Assembly: GCA_947176455.1 (NCBI GenBank)
Contig: CAMWQQ010000014.1
Location: 1 to 17,795, forward strand
Direction: 5' to 3'
Source of the DNA: an uncultured Odoribacter sp.
Lineage (GTDB): Bacteria; Bacteroidota; Bacteroidia; Bacteroidales; Marinifilaceae
Length of the DNA stretch: 17,795 nt
A program made the translations under genes and the position numbers. The notes under the pieces were generated by a model. It saw only the letters and a list, made by a program, of their open reading frames with translations, did not search any database and was not told the DNA's origin. Shown here one piece after another: positions 1 through 6,746 of this stretch (position 1 is the first letter of the stretch; every line of letters begins with the position of its first letter).

Positions 1-1
1 T

Positions 2-46
2 CCGTATAAACCAACAAACTTTATAAACCTTATGAACTTTATAAAC
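2..46 (-). repeat. 9-bp tandem repeat (GTTYATAAA) downstream of murF-alr
   Basis: Read on the minus strand, three tandem 9-mers (GTTTATAAA, GTTCATAAG, GTTTATAAA) occupy 46 down to 20, starting about 11 bases after the murF-alr stop codon. Two degenerate units follow (19-11 and 10-2). The same repeat, in the same orientation relative to its upstream gene, follows recX at 5324-5368; over 30 aligned bases the two copies differ at two positions. No GC-rich hairpin terminator is visible here. The function is unknown. Confidence 0.8.
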
Positions 47-57
47 TTTCTACTTTT

Positions 58-2502
58 TTACTCTTTGAAATACACCCTTTTTACCCGGTGGGATACGCTG
101 GTGAGGATTTCGTAGGGGATAGTGCCTAATTTGTCCGAGAGTTCCGTTACCGGGATGTGTTTGCCGAAGATTTCCACTTCGTCCCCGACTTGGGCGTCTG
201 AATCGGTGATGTCGAGCATACAGGCGTCCATGCAGATGTTTCCGACAATGGGAACTCTTTGTCCGCGCACCATGACTTCGCCCATGCCACAGCTTAGGTG
301 ACGGTCGAGTCCGTCTGCGTACCCTACCGGAATGACGGCTATCCTGGAATCCCGGGACAATGTCCCTTTTCTGCCGTACCCGACGGTTTGGTCCGCCTTG
401 ACGTTCCGGATAGCGGCGATGTACGTCTTGAAGGAGCTGACCGGTTGCAGGGCGGTTCCGGCGGCACTGATACCGTGCAGTCCGATGCCCAGGCGCACCA
501 TGTCGAAAGCGTATTGCGGGAAACGTTCGATGCCCGCGGAGTTCAATATGTGCCGGACAATGTGGTGGCTGAAATGCGCCTGCACCTCCTCGGTCATCCG
601 GATGAAACTGTTGATTTGCGCCAGCGTGAATGCGTCGTGCTTTGCCTCGTCGCTTCCTGCCAGGTGCGAGAACATTGACCGGAGGACAACTTGGCGTTTG
701 CTCTGGAAGAAACGGATGAGTTCCGGCAATTCTTCCGCATCCAGTCCGGAGCGGTTCATACCGGTGTTCAGTTTCAAGTGTACCGGATATTGCTCGATGC
801 CGTGCTTGGTCAGTGCCTCGTTGAAATCCCTTAGCAAATCCAGAGAATAGATTTCGGGTTCGAGGTTGAACTCAATCATATTGTCGAACGCTTCCGGTTC
901 AGGATTCATCACCGCTATTGGCATCGTGATGCCGGCGGCTCTCAACACCACTCCCTCGTCTACGTAGGCGACCATTAGGTAGTTCACCCCCTGGTACTGG
1001 AGAAGGCTGGCTATTTCCCCGGCTCCGCTGCCGTAGGCAAAGGCTTTTACCATAACGGCAATCATCGTGTGGGCGGGAAGTTGAGAGCGGAAGTGGTTCA
1101 GGTTGTGTACCATGGCGTCCAAATCCACTTCCAGCACGGTGTTGTGCGATTGTTTCTGTAAAAATCCGGCGATGTATTCAAACCGGAATTTCCGGGCGCC
1201 TTTGATCAAAATGACTTGGTCTTTGAAGTCTTCCCGGTTTTCCTGACGCAGAAAGCTGTCGGTGTCCTTGTAGAAACGGCAACGGGGGAGCTGAAAGCAA
1301 GGTTTGTAGCGGGACAGGGTTTCACCGATGCCGATGAAAAGGGAAACTTGAGCTTTCTCCAACAGTCGGGCGACTTCCTGGTACAGTTCTTTTTCTTCGT
1401 TGCCCGTGCCGATGAAATCCGATAGAATCACCACCTTTTCTCTGCCGGCATCCTGCATGGACAGGGTGTTCAGCGCCAGATGAAAGGAGGCGGCGTCGGA
1501 GTTGTAGTAATCGTTAATCAGGACGCAGTGGTTGATGCCGTCCTTGATTTCCATTCGCATAGCAATGGGTTGCAGCGCTTCCACTTTTGCGGCGACGTAT
1601 TCGGGGCTTTTGCCTTTGAGCAGCAACAGGCAGACGGCATTCATACAGTTTTCGAAAGATGCGGTGTCTGCAAAGGGAATGCGGAAACGGTACGTGCTTT
1701 CCTGCCATTCCAACACGATTTCCCTGCCTTGTTCGCCCGGAGTGTTTTTCAGGATGCGGACGGTTGCTTTTTCGCTTTCTCCCCACAGCAGTGTTTTTTC
1801 GGGGGAAACCATACGCAGCAATTGGTTCATCGCTTCTCCCTCCTGACCGATGAGGCATTTGCAGTCCTTGAACAATATGGCTTTCTCCTGCAATTTCTGG
1901 TCGGGAGAGGTGAAATTTTCCCCGTGGGCGTCTCCCAGGTGGGTGAAAATGCCGATGTTGGGGCGTATCATCTGTTGCAGGCGTTGCATTTCGCCCGGCA
2001 GGGATATGCCGGCTTCGATGATTGCCAGACGGCACTGCTTGCCGATGCCCAGAAGCGACAGGGGTACGCCGATTTGTGAGTTGTAGCTCCGGGGACTCCG
2101 GTATATGCCCGGCTCGTCGGACAACATCTGGTATAGCCATTCTTTGACGATGGTTTTGCCGTTGCTTCCGGTGATGCCGACAACTTCTGCCGGAACCTCT
2201 TCCCGGTGCCGGGTGGCCAGTTGTTGCAATGCTGTAAGGACGTCCGGAACCTGGAAAAAGTTCGCTTCCCGAAATTCGGCGTATTCCGGAAGCAGGTCGC
2301 TGACGACAAAGTTGCGGACGCCCCGTCCGTAGAGTTCCTCCACGTAATGGTGACCGTCGTGGTTCACCCCTTTCAGGGCGAAAAACAGCGTGCTTTCGGG
2401 CTGGTTCACGGCACGGCTGTCCGTGCACGCCTCGTTGATTTCAAACTCTTTCTCTCCGTTGGCTTTGACTTTCAAAACCGTTGCAATTTCTTTGCTATTC
2501 AT
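58..2502 (-). CDS. murF-alr: Bifunctional UDP-MurNAc-tripeptide:D-Ala-D-Ala ligase / alanine racemase (MurF-Alr fusion)
   Basis: This 814-residue fusion protein should carry two cytoplasmic peptidoglycan-precursor activities. The N-terminal half (about 1-450) is MurF, which adds D-Ala-D-Ala to UDP-MurNAc-tripeptide using ATP. Visible motifs are TDSR (27-30), the P-loop GITGSNGKT (109-117), SYNSQIGVPLS (139-149) and EKAILF with the probable carbamylated Lys207. The C-terminal half (about 455-814) is a fold-III alanine racemase: PLP lysine Lys486 in VMVKAFAYGSG, the second catalytic base Tyr709 in VGYGRKG, and the GNICMDACMLDI segment (754-765). An in-frame ATG at 2595 would overlap cls by about 70 bases and add a basic stretch not expected in the family. 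The ATG at 2502, 23 bases after the cls stop and giving MNSKEIATVL, is preferred. The usual MurF DxYNA/S motif reads NDYYNSD (330-336). It is probably co-transcribed with cls. Confidence 0.96.
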   Translation of the reverse strand: MNSKEIATVLKVKANGEKEFEINEACTDSRAVNQPESTLFFALKGVNHDGHHYVEELYGRGVRNFVVSDLLPEYAEFREANFFQVPDVLTALQQLATRHREEVPAEVVGITGSNGKTIVKEWLYQMLSDEPGIYRSPRSYNSQIGVPLSLLGIGKQCRLAIIEAGISLPGEMQRLQQMIRPNIGIFTHLGDAHGENFTSPDQKLQEKAILFKDCKCLIGQEGEAMNQLLRMVSPEKTLLWGESEKATVRILKNTPGEQGREIVLEWQESTYRFRIPFADTASFENCMNAVCLLLLKGKSPEYVAAKVEALQPIAMRMEIKDGINHCVLINDYYNSDAASFHLALNTLSMQDAGREKVVILSDFIGTGNEEKELYQEVARLLEKAQVSLFIGIGETLSRYKPCFQLPRCRFYKDTDSFLRQENREDFKDQVILIKGARKFRFEYIAGFLQKQSHNTVLEVDLDAMVHNLNHFRSQLPAHTMIAVMVKAFAYGSGAGEIASLLQYQGVNYLMVAYVDEGVVLRAAGITMPIAVMNPEPEAFDNMIEFNLEPEIYSLDLLRDFNEALTKHGIEQYPVHLKLNTGMNRSGLDAEELPELIRFFQSKRQVVLRSMFSHLAGSDEAKHDAFTLAQINSFIRMTEEVQAHFSHHIVRHILNSAGIERFPQYAFDMVRLGIGLHGISAAGTALQPVSSFKTYIAAIRNVKADQTVGYGRKGTLSRDSRIAVIPVGYADGLDRHLSCGMGEVMVRGQRVPIVGNICMDACMLDITDSDAQVGDEVEIFGKHIPVTELSDKLGTIPYEILTSVSHRVKRVYFKE

Positions 2503-2525
2503 ACATTTCAATGCTAATGCGACGC

Positions 2526-3980
2526 TTAGAGGAGCGGTGCGAACAGTCGGGCGACGGATTCGTACAGTTGTTCTTTTTTGGAACGGAACTTCCATTTTTG
2601 GATGGCTTCGTTCGTGCTTTCCTGCAAATCCTTGATAAAATCCGTTGCCAGTTCTTTCACCACTTCCCGGTCGTATATAATCAGACTCACTTCAAAATTC
2701 TGTTCAAAACTTCTAAGGTCCATATTGGCAGTACCCACGCTTGCCACTTGTCCGTCCACGATAATCACCTTGCAGTGGTTGATGCCTTTTCGGTACCAGT
2801 ATATTTTCACGCCGGCTTCCAGCAGTTCCTGCACATAGGAGCGGGTGCACCAGTGAGTCAGCCGTGAATCGGATTTGTGAGGCAACAGCAATCGGACGTC
2901 CACTCCGCTCATCGCTGCCGTTTTCAGGGAGTTCAGGGTGGTTTCCCCCGGCATGAAATAGGGTGTGGAGATGAAGACGTACCGCTTTGCCATATTGATG
3001 AGCGTGAAATAGGTCTGCTGTATGGATGCCCAGTCGCTGTCCGGTCCGGAAGCCACCGTCTGCACCAGCACGTGGCTGTCCGCCTGGATGTAGGGCAGGT
3101 ATTCGTTTTTGTTCAACAGCAGTTCCTGGCGGACAAAGTACCAGTCAATCAGAAAGACGACTTGCAGGGAGGTCACGGCTTCCCCTTCCACTTTCAGGTG
3201 GGTATCCCTCCAGATGCCGATGTTCGGCAGGCCGTCCACGTAGCGGTCGGCGATGTTCAATCCGCCGACAAATCCCGTCTTGCCGTCGATGACGGCGATT
3301 TTCCGGTGGTTTCGGTAATTGGCTTTGTTGGCGAAATGGTGGAAGCGTACCGGCAGGAAGGGATAGATTTGGATGCCCGCTTTCCGCACTTCCCGGATGA
3401 ATTCTTTCGACAGGCTCCAGGAGCCTACGTCGTCGTAGATGATGCGGATTTCCACGCCCTCCCGGGCTTTCCGAAGGAGAATGTCTTTCAGTCGGGCGGT
3501 GAGCCGTCCCTCGGCGATGATGTAATATTCCAGGTGGATGAATTTCCGGGCATCTTCCAATGCCTGAAACAGCGCCTGGAAGGTTTCTTCGCCGTTGTGG
3601 AGCACTTGTATCCGGTTGAATCGGGTGAGCAGCGCCTTGCTGTTGTTCAGCAACAGGGTCATCAGTTTCCGGACCTCGGCGCTTTCTTTCTTTTGCAGGA
3701 ATTCCGATTTCTTAATCCATTGCTTCTGGTCCTCGCTCATATATTGCAACCATTTCATATCCCCCAGTCCTTTCATCGAGAACATTTTGATTTTCCGGTA
3801 GTTCACGCCGAAATAGAGGTAAAAGAGAAAGCCTATCAGGGGGACGGTGACCAGGACGATAATCCACGCAAGGGTACGCACCGGGTTCCGGTTTTCAAGA
3901 ATGACGTTGAAGACCACGCTTGCTACCGTAAAAACGTACAGGGCGATTAAAACATATATGCCAATCTGCAACCAGGACAT
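2526..3980 (-). CDS. cls: Cardiolipin synthase (phospholipase D superfamily)
   Basis: This is a 484-residue inner-membrane cardiolipin synthase, which condenses two phosphatidylglycerols into cardiolipin and glycerol. Two hydrophobic helices at about 4-27 and 35-58 form the usual N-terminal membrane anchor. Two PLD HxKx4D motifs follow: His225-Lys227-Asp232 (NHRKIAVID) and His402-Lys404-Asp409 (NHCKVIIVD), each followed by the expected Gly/Asn segment (GFVGGLNIADRY and VGTANMDLRS). Both catalytic sites look intact and the length is typical of the bacterial ClsA type. It is the first gene of the leftward pair and murF-alr starts 23 bases after its stop. Its start codon is only 23 bp from that of the divergent prmC. 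The assignment is firm; the paralogue type (A, B or C) is inferred only from the two N-terminal helices. Confidence 0.95.
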   Translation of the reverse strand: MSWLQIGIYVLIALYVFTVASVVFNVILENRNPVRTLAWIIVLVTVPLIGFLFYLYFGVNYRKIKMFSMKGLGDMKWLQYMSEDQKQWIKKSEFLQKKESAEVRKLMTLLLNNSKALLTRFNRIQVLHNGEETFQALFQALEDARKFIHLEYYIIAEGRLTARLKDILLRKAREGVEIRIIYDDVGSWSLSKEFIREVRKAGIQIYPFLPVRFHHFANKANYRNHRKIAVIDGKTGFVGGLNIADRYVDGLPNIGIWRDTHLKVEGEAVTSLQVVFLIDWYFVRQELLLNKNEYLPYIQADSHVLVQTVASGPDSDWASIQQTYFTLINMAKRYVFISTPYFMPGETTLNSLKTAAMSGVDVRLLLPHKSDSRLTHWCTRSYVQELLEAGVKIYWYRKGINHCKVIIVDGQVASVGTANMDLRSFEQNFEVSLIIYDREVVKELATDFIKDLQESTNEAIQKWKFRSKKEQLYESVARLFAPLL

Positions 3981-3991
3981 AAAATTAGTTG

Positions 3992-3999
3992 TACCTTTG
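3992..3999 (+). promoter_or_regulatory. Bacteroidota -7 element (TACCTTTG) for prmC
   Basis: TACCTTTG matches the Bacteroidota -7 consensus TAnnTTTG and ends only four bases before the prmC ATG at 4004. The 11-mer TTGTACCTTTG recurs exactly at the mfd promoter (12048-12058). No clear TTTG -33 box is seen 19-21 bases upstream. If the element is used, transcription would begin at or next to the start codon, so the mRNA would be leaderless or nearly so. Confidence 0.5.
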
Positions 4000-4003
4000 C
4001 GTT

Positions 4004-4852
4004 ATGAACACGATTTGTCATCTGACACAATACGCTCTGCAAGAGCTGAAAGATTCATATCCAGCCTCCGAAATCCGGAGCATTTGCCGTATCGTCTATA
4101 TGGATGTCTTGCATTTCACAAATATAGATATCCATTTGAGAAAAAACGAGATTTTGGAGAAAAGCTTTGCAAATAAATTTACGGAAATCGTCGCCCTGCT
4201 GAAGTCGGGGCATCCGATACAATACATTTTGGGGGAGACGGAGTTTGCCGGGTTGCGGTTTGAGGTGGACGCCTTGACGCTGATACCCCGTCCGGAAACG
4301 GGGGAGCTGGTGCGGTGGGTGGACGGGTGTCTGGATGCCGGGCTGAAGGTGCTTGACATCGGGACGGGAAGTGGTTGTATCGCCGTCACCCTGGCGCACT
4401 TGCATCCCGATTGCCGGATTTCGGGCGTCGATGTTTCCGCCGGGGCGATTGCCGTGGCATCTCGAAACGCAAGGCGCAACGGAGTGGAGGTGGAATGGCG
4501 GACGGGGGACATTCTGTGTTTCGAGCAGGAACGGTGGGACAGTTACGACGTGGTGGTCAGCAATCCCCCATACGTCCGGGAGAGCGAAAAGGCGGGTATG
4601 GAGGAACGAGTGTTGCGGTTCGAACCGTCGGAGGCGCTGTTTGTGCCAGACGGGGACCCCTTGCTGTTTTACCGCCGGATATGCGAGTTCGGCAGGGAGC
4701 ATCTGAATCGCCGGGGCTTGCTGTTTTTTGAAATCAACGAGGCGCTGGGCGCTGAAACCTTGCAACTAATGGAACGATACGGCTATGCCAATCTGGAACT
4801 CCGGCAGGATTTTTGCAGAAAGGACAGAATGGTAAAAGCGGAACTCCTTTAA
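4004..4852 (+). CDS. prmC: Peptide chain release factor N5-glutamine methyltransferase PrmC (HemK)
   Basis: This 282-residue SAM-dependent enzyme methylates the glutamine of the GGQ motif in release factors RF1 and RF2, improving peptide release. Visible signatures are LIPRPETGELV (93-103), the SAM-binding glycine loop DIGTGSGCIAVTLA (118-131), the acidic GVDVS strand end (141-145) and the substrate-glutamine motif NPPY (187-190). The N-terminal helical domain, with GHPIQYILGETEFAG (69-83), is also canonical. An in-frame TTG at 3989 could extend the protein by five residues, but that codon lies upstream of the -7 promoter element; the ATG at 4004 is better. recX follows after 10 bases, so the two are probably one transcript. 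The gene is divergent from cls. Confidence 0.95.
   Translation: MNTICHLTQYALQELKDSYPASEIRSICRIVYMDVLHFTNIDIHLRKNEILEKSFANKFTEIVALLKSGHPIQYILGETEFAGLRFEVDALTLIPRPETGELVRWVDGCLDAGLKVLDIGTGSGCIAVTLAHLHPDCRISGVDVSAGAIAVASRNARRNGVEVEWRTGDILCFEQERWDSYDVVVSNPPYVRESEKAGMEERVLRFEPSEALFVPDGDPLLFYRRICEFGREHLNRRGLLFFEINEALGAETLQLMERYGYANLELRQDFCRKDRMVKAELL
4119..4126 (-). promoter_or_regulatory. Candidate -7 element (TATATTTG, minus strand) for cls / murF-alr
   Basis: CAAATATA on the plus strand reads TATATTTG on the minus strand, a full match to TAnnTTTG. It lies inside the prmC coding region, about 140 bases upstream of the cls start. No closer match exists in the 23-bp divergent gap that would leave the cls start codon inside the transcript. 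The -33 box is unclear (a T-rich stretch only). Tentative. Confidence 0.3.
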
Positions 4853-4862
4853 ACGATAAGTT

Positions 4863-5324
4863 ATGACCACAGAACACGCTCTCCGCATCGTAACAGGATT
4901 GTGCAGTAAGAAGGAATACTGCACGGCGGACATCCTGTCCAAGCTCCGCAAGTGGGAGATTGCCGAGGAGGACATTCGGAAAATGATGACTTTCCTGTAT
5001 CAGTATAAGTTTGTCGATGATGCCCGCTTTGCCCGGATATATGCGGAGGATAAGTTCCGGTTCAATCACTGGGGAATGCAGAAAATTGTGATGATGTTGC
5101 GGAGAAAAGGCATCTCGCCGGAGGTCATCGAAGAGGCGCTGGAGGCGGCGGACATCCGGAATTACCGGGAGGAATGTGAAGCCTTGCTGGCGCAAAAGAT
5201 GAAGACCCTGAAGGAACAGGACCCCTATGAGCTGAAAGTGAAGCTGTTCCGTTTCGGTGCGGGACGCGGCTTTGATTTCGATACCCTTCATTCCTGCCTG
5301 CAAAATTTGCTACCGGAGGGGTAG
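4863..5324 (+). CDS. recX: Regulatory protein RecX
   Basis: This 153-residue protein is all-helical, as expected for RecX, the small regulator that binds RecA filaments and limits recombinase activity. The family signature is clear: FVDDARFARIYAEDKFR at about 50-66 followed by GMQKIVMMLRRKGIS at about 71-85, with three-helix repeats before and after. Length is within the normal range for the family. It starts 10 bases after prmC, so it is probably co-transcribed and shares the prmC promoter; recA is not in the window. The stop codon TAG (5322-5324) runs directly into a 9-bp tandem repeat, whose first G is the last base of the stop. Confidence 0.88.
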   Translation: MTTEHALRIVTGLCSKKEYCTADILSKLRKWEIAEEDIRKMMTFLYQYKFVDDARFARIYAEDKFRFNHWGMQKIVMMLRRKGISPEVIEEALEAADIRNYREECEALLAQKMKTLKEQDPYELKVKLFRFGAGRGFDFDTLHSCLQNLLPEG

Positions 5325-5368
5325 TTCATAAAGTTTATAAAGTTCATAAAGTTCATAAAGTTATAAGG
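5324..5368 (+). repeat. 9-bp tandem repeat (GTTYATAAA) downstream of recX
   Basis: Four 9-bp units occur in a row: GTTCATAAA (5324-5332), GTTTATAAA (5333-5341), GTTCATAAA (5342-5350) and GTTCATAAA (5351-5359), followed by a decayed unit GTTATAAGG (5360-5368). The array begins at the last base of the recX stop codon. It mirrors the array after murF-alr at 2-46, so the whole divergent block is flanked by inverted copies of one repeat. There is no GC-rich stem or U-run typical of an intrinsic terminator. Confidence 0.85.
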
Positions 5369-5448
5369 TTTTGGGGTGGGTTGTTTGTTTTTCCGTTTTC
5401 TTCGGGGAGATACGCTTTTGATATTCCTTGTCGTTTCCCGTTGCAAAG

Positions 5449-5605
5449 CCGGAGAAGTTCCGGTGAAGAAAGGAAACAACAACTTATTTAACTCCTATTC
5501 AACTCCTATTTACAACTGTTCTGGATAAGTTGTATATAGGAGGTAAATAAGGGATGTATAGGAGGTGTAGCGGATCTTCACCGAATCTTCACCGGGATTT
5601 CACCG
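5449..5605. repeat. Palindromic noncoding element made of about 11-bp units
   Basis: The 351-base gap between recX and the Rpn gene holds no gene but is highly structured. Outer arms CCGGTGAAGA (5460-5469) and TCTTCACCGG (5586-5595) are perfect inverted repeats. Nested inside, CTCCTATTTACAACT (5503-5517) pairs with AGTTGTATATAGGAG (5528-5542) with one mismatch, and CTTATTTA (5483-5490) pairs with TAAATAAG (5544-5551). Arm units recur at about 11-bp steps: CCGGWGAAG at 5449 and 5460, ACTCCTATT at 5491 and 5502, TATAGGAGG at 5535 and 5557 (22 apart), ATCTTCACCG at 5574 and 5585, ATTTCACCG at 5597. No target-site duplication is evident. It could be a MITE-like repeat, a regulatory structure or a relic. 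Confidence 0.6.
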
Positions 5606-5616
5606 TGAATGTTACA

Positions 5617-5648
5617 TTTGGAGATTTGAAAATAAATTCGTAACTTTG
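5617..5648 (+). promoter_or_regulatory. Bacteroidota promoter (TTTG-N20-TAACTTTG) for the Rpn gene
   Basis: TTTG at 5617-5620 and TAACTTTG at 5641-5648 are separated by 20 bases, matching the described Bacteroides -33/-7 arrangement (TTTG, 19-21 bases, TAnnTTTG). Transcription should start near 5654, leaving a leader of about 22 bases before the ATG at 5676. This is the best-matching complete promoter in the window, and it lies directly beside the palindromic element at 5449-5605. Confidence 0.65.
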
Positions 5649-5675
5649 TGATAGTTATCCATAAATAGAGAAGTT

Positions 5676-6623
5676 ATGTCGGATTATATTCGTTTTGACT
5701 GGGCGATGAAACGCCTTCTTCGCGACAAAGCCAACTTTGCCGTGTTGGAAGGTTTGATGACCACGCTGTTGGGAGAGAAAATCACAATCCAAAGATTGTT
5801 GGAAAGCGAGAGCAATCAGGAAAGCGAGTATGATAAATACAACCGTGTGGATATTCTGGCGGAAGACTCCAAAGGGACATTGTTGCTTTTTGAAATACAG
5901 AACAACAATGAGTTTGCCTATTTCCAGCGGATGTTGTTCGGGGTATCGAAGTTGGTGACCGAATACATTCATCGCGGGCAAGGATATGAGAACATACGGA
6001 AAGTATATAGCATAAACATTGTTTATTTCTCTTTGGGTGTCGGAACGGATACCGTGTATCGCGGTCAGACGGAATTTCGAGGTATTCACAATAATGAATT
6101 GTTGCGACTATCACCTTTCCAGCAGGAGACATTCAAGGTTTCGGAAGTGAGTCAGCTTTATCCGGAATATTACATCTTGCGTGTTAATGATTTTAATCAT
6201 TGGTCCAAGGTCCCGCTGGAGCAATGGATTTATTTTCTCAATACGGGGGAGATTCCCGACGACGCCACGGCACCGGGATTGAAAGAGGCGCGCGAACGTT
6301 TGAAACTGGATGAGTTGAGCAAAGACGAGCTGAAGGCCTATTATCGTCATTTGGACAACGTTGTCATCTTGCGGGACAACATCAATACGGAACGGGCGGA
6401 GGGACGATTAGAGGGAAGAGCTGAGGGACGTATGGAAGGGCGAGAAGAAGGTCGTGCAGAAGGTCGTGCAGAAGGACTTGTTGAAGGAAGAGTCGAAGGA
6501 CGTGCGGAAGGTCGCGCCGAAGAAAAGCGTGAATTGGCAAGAGGTTTTAAAGCGGTAGGAACACCCGTGGAGGTTATTGCACGAGTGACGGGGCTTGCTG
6601 TCGAGGAGATTGAAAAATTATAA
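5676..6623 (+). CDS. Rpn family recombination-promoting nuclease / PD-(D/E)XK nuclease family putative transposase
   Basis: This 315-residue protein belongs to the Rpn/YhgA-like, PD-(D/E)XK transposase-type nuclease family. The catalytic core is visible: Asp59 in NRVDILAED and Glu73-x-Gln75 in LLFEIQ, the D...ExQ arrangement of this family. The N-terminal 'RFDWAMKRLL...FAVLEGL' opening and the ILRVNDF and WIYFLN segments are also typical. From 241 to 280 the chain is ten tetrapeptides of the form xEGR (one ends in Leu), followed by a short helical tail (KRELARGFKAVGTPVEVIAR...) resembling a helix-turn-helix. The E. coli Rpn proteins promote RecA-independent recombination and have been linked to toxicity and phage defence. 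The gene stands alone with its own promoter and is AT-richer than its neighbours, so it is plausibly accessory. Substrate and role here are unknown. Confidence 0.85.
   Translation: MSDYIRFDWAMKRLLRDKANFAVLEGLMTTLLGEKITIQRLLESESNQESEYDKYNRVDILAEDSKGTLLLFEIQNNNEFAYFQRMLFGVSKLVTEYIHRGQGYENIRKVYSINIVYFSLGVGTDTVYRGQTEFRGIHNNELLRLSPFQQETFKVSEVSQLYPEYYILRVNDFNHWSKVPLEQWIYFLNTGEIPDDATAPGLKEARERLKLDELSKDELKAYYRHLDNVVILRDNINTERAEGRLEGRAEGRMEGREEGRAEGRAEGLVEGRVEGRAEGRAEEKRELARGFKAVGTPVEVIARVTGLAVEEIEKL
6396..6515 (+). repeat. 12-bp coding repeat (xEGR tetrapeptides) in the Rpn gene
   Basis: Ten 12-base units encode AEGR, LEGR, AEGR, MEGR, EEGR, AEGR, AEGL, VEGR, VEGR, AEGR. Some units are nearly identical at the DNA level (GAAGGTCGTGCA occurs twice in tandem at about 6448-6471). 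Such arrays can gain or lose whole units by slippage without changing the frame. The encoded stretch is highly charged and probably forms a long helix or coiled coil. Confidence 0.85.
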
Positions 6624-6663
6624 ATTCCATTTACATATCCTGTTAACAAAGAAATTTTCAGTG

Positions 6664-6684
6664 GTGTGCGGAGATTTTGCACAC
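6664..6684. other. Short inverted repeat in the Rpn-glycosyltransferase gap
   Basis: GTGTGC (6664-6669) and GCACAC (6679-6684) can form a 6-bp stem with a 9-base loop, 40 bases after the Rpn stop. There is no T-run directly behind it, so it is a weak terminator candidate at best; it could also be a small operator. Nothing else was found in this 123-base gap apart from the promoter element at 6723-6730. Confidence 0.2.
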
Positions 6685-6722
6685 AAACCCTCCCAAAATT
6701 AGTTTTGGTTTTTGATTTTTTA

Positions 6723-6730
6723 TAGTTTTG
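6723..6730 (+). promoter_or_regulatory. Bacteroidota -7 element (TAGTTTTG) for the four-gene operon
   Basis: TAGTTTTG is a full match to TAnnTTTG and ends 16 bases before the ATG at 6747. A TTTG at 6704-6707 lies upstream but with only 15 bases between the boxes, shorter than the usual 19-21, so the -33 assignment is weak. The predicted leader is about ten bases. Confidence 0.45.
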
Positions 6731-6746
6731 AGGCAAAATCGGAAAA

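Noticed and set aside
2500..2595. A longer murF-alr start at 2595 adding 31 residues
   Set aside because: It would overlap the cls 3' end by about 70 bases and adds an arginine-rich segment not expected at a MurF N-terminus; the ATG at 2502 gives the canonical start.
5288..5482. Minus-strand frame encoding repeated MNF/INF units over the recX 3' end
   Set aside because: The repeats are the translation of the 9-bp DNA repeat; there is no start signal or family resemblance.
5324..5605. CRISPR-like array in the recX-Rpn gap
   Set aside because: Units are only 9-11 bp with no unique spacers of regular length, and no cas gene is present.
5676..6623. Calling the Rpn gene an insertion sequence
   Set aside because: The protein is transposase-like only in its nuclease fold; no terminal inverted repeats or target duplication flank the gene, although a palindromic element lies upstream.
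6641..6648. TGTTAACA palindrome downstream of the Rpn gene as an operator
   Set aside because: An 8-bp AT-rich palindrome is expected by chance and lies far from the -7 element it would have to control.
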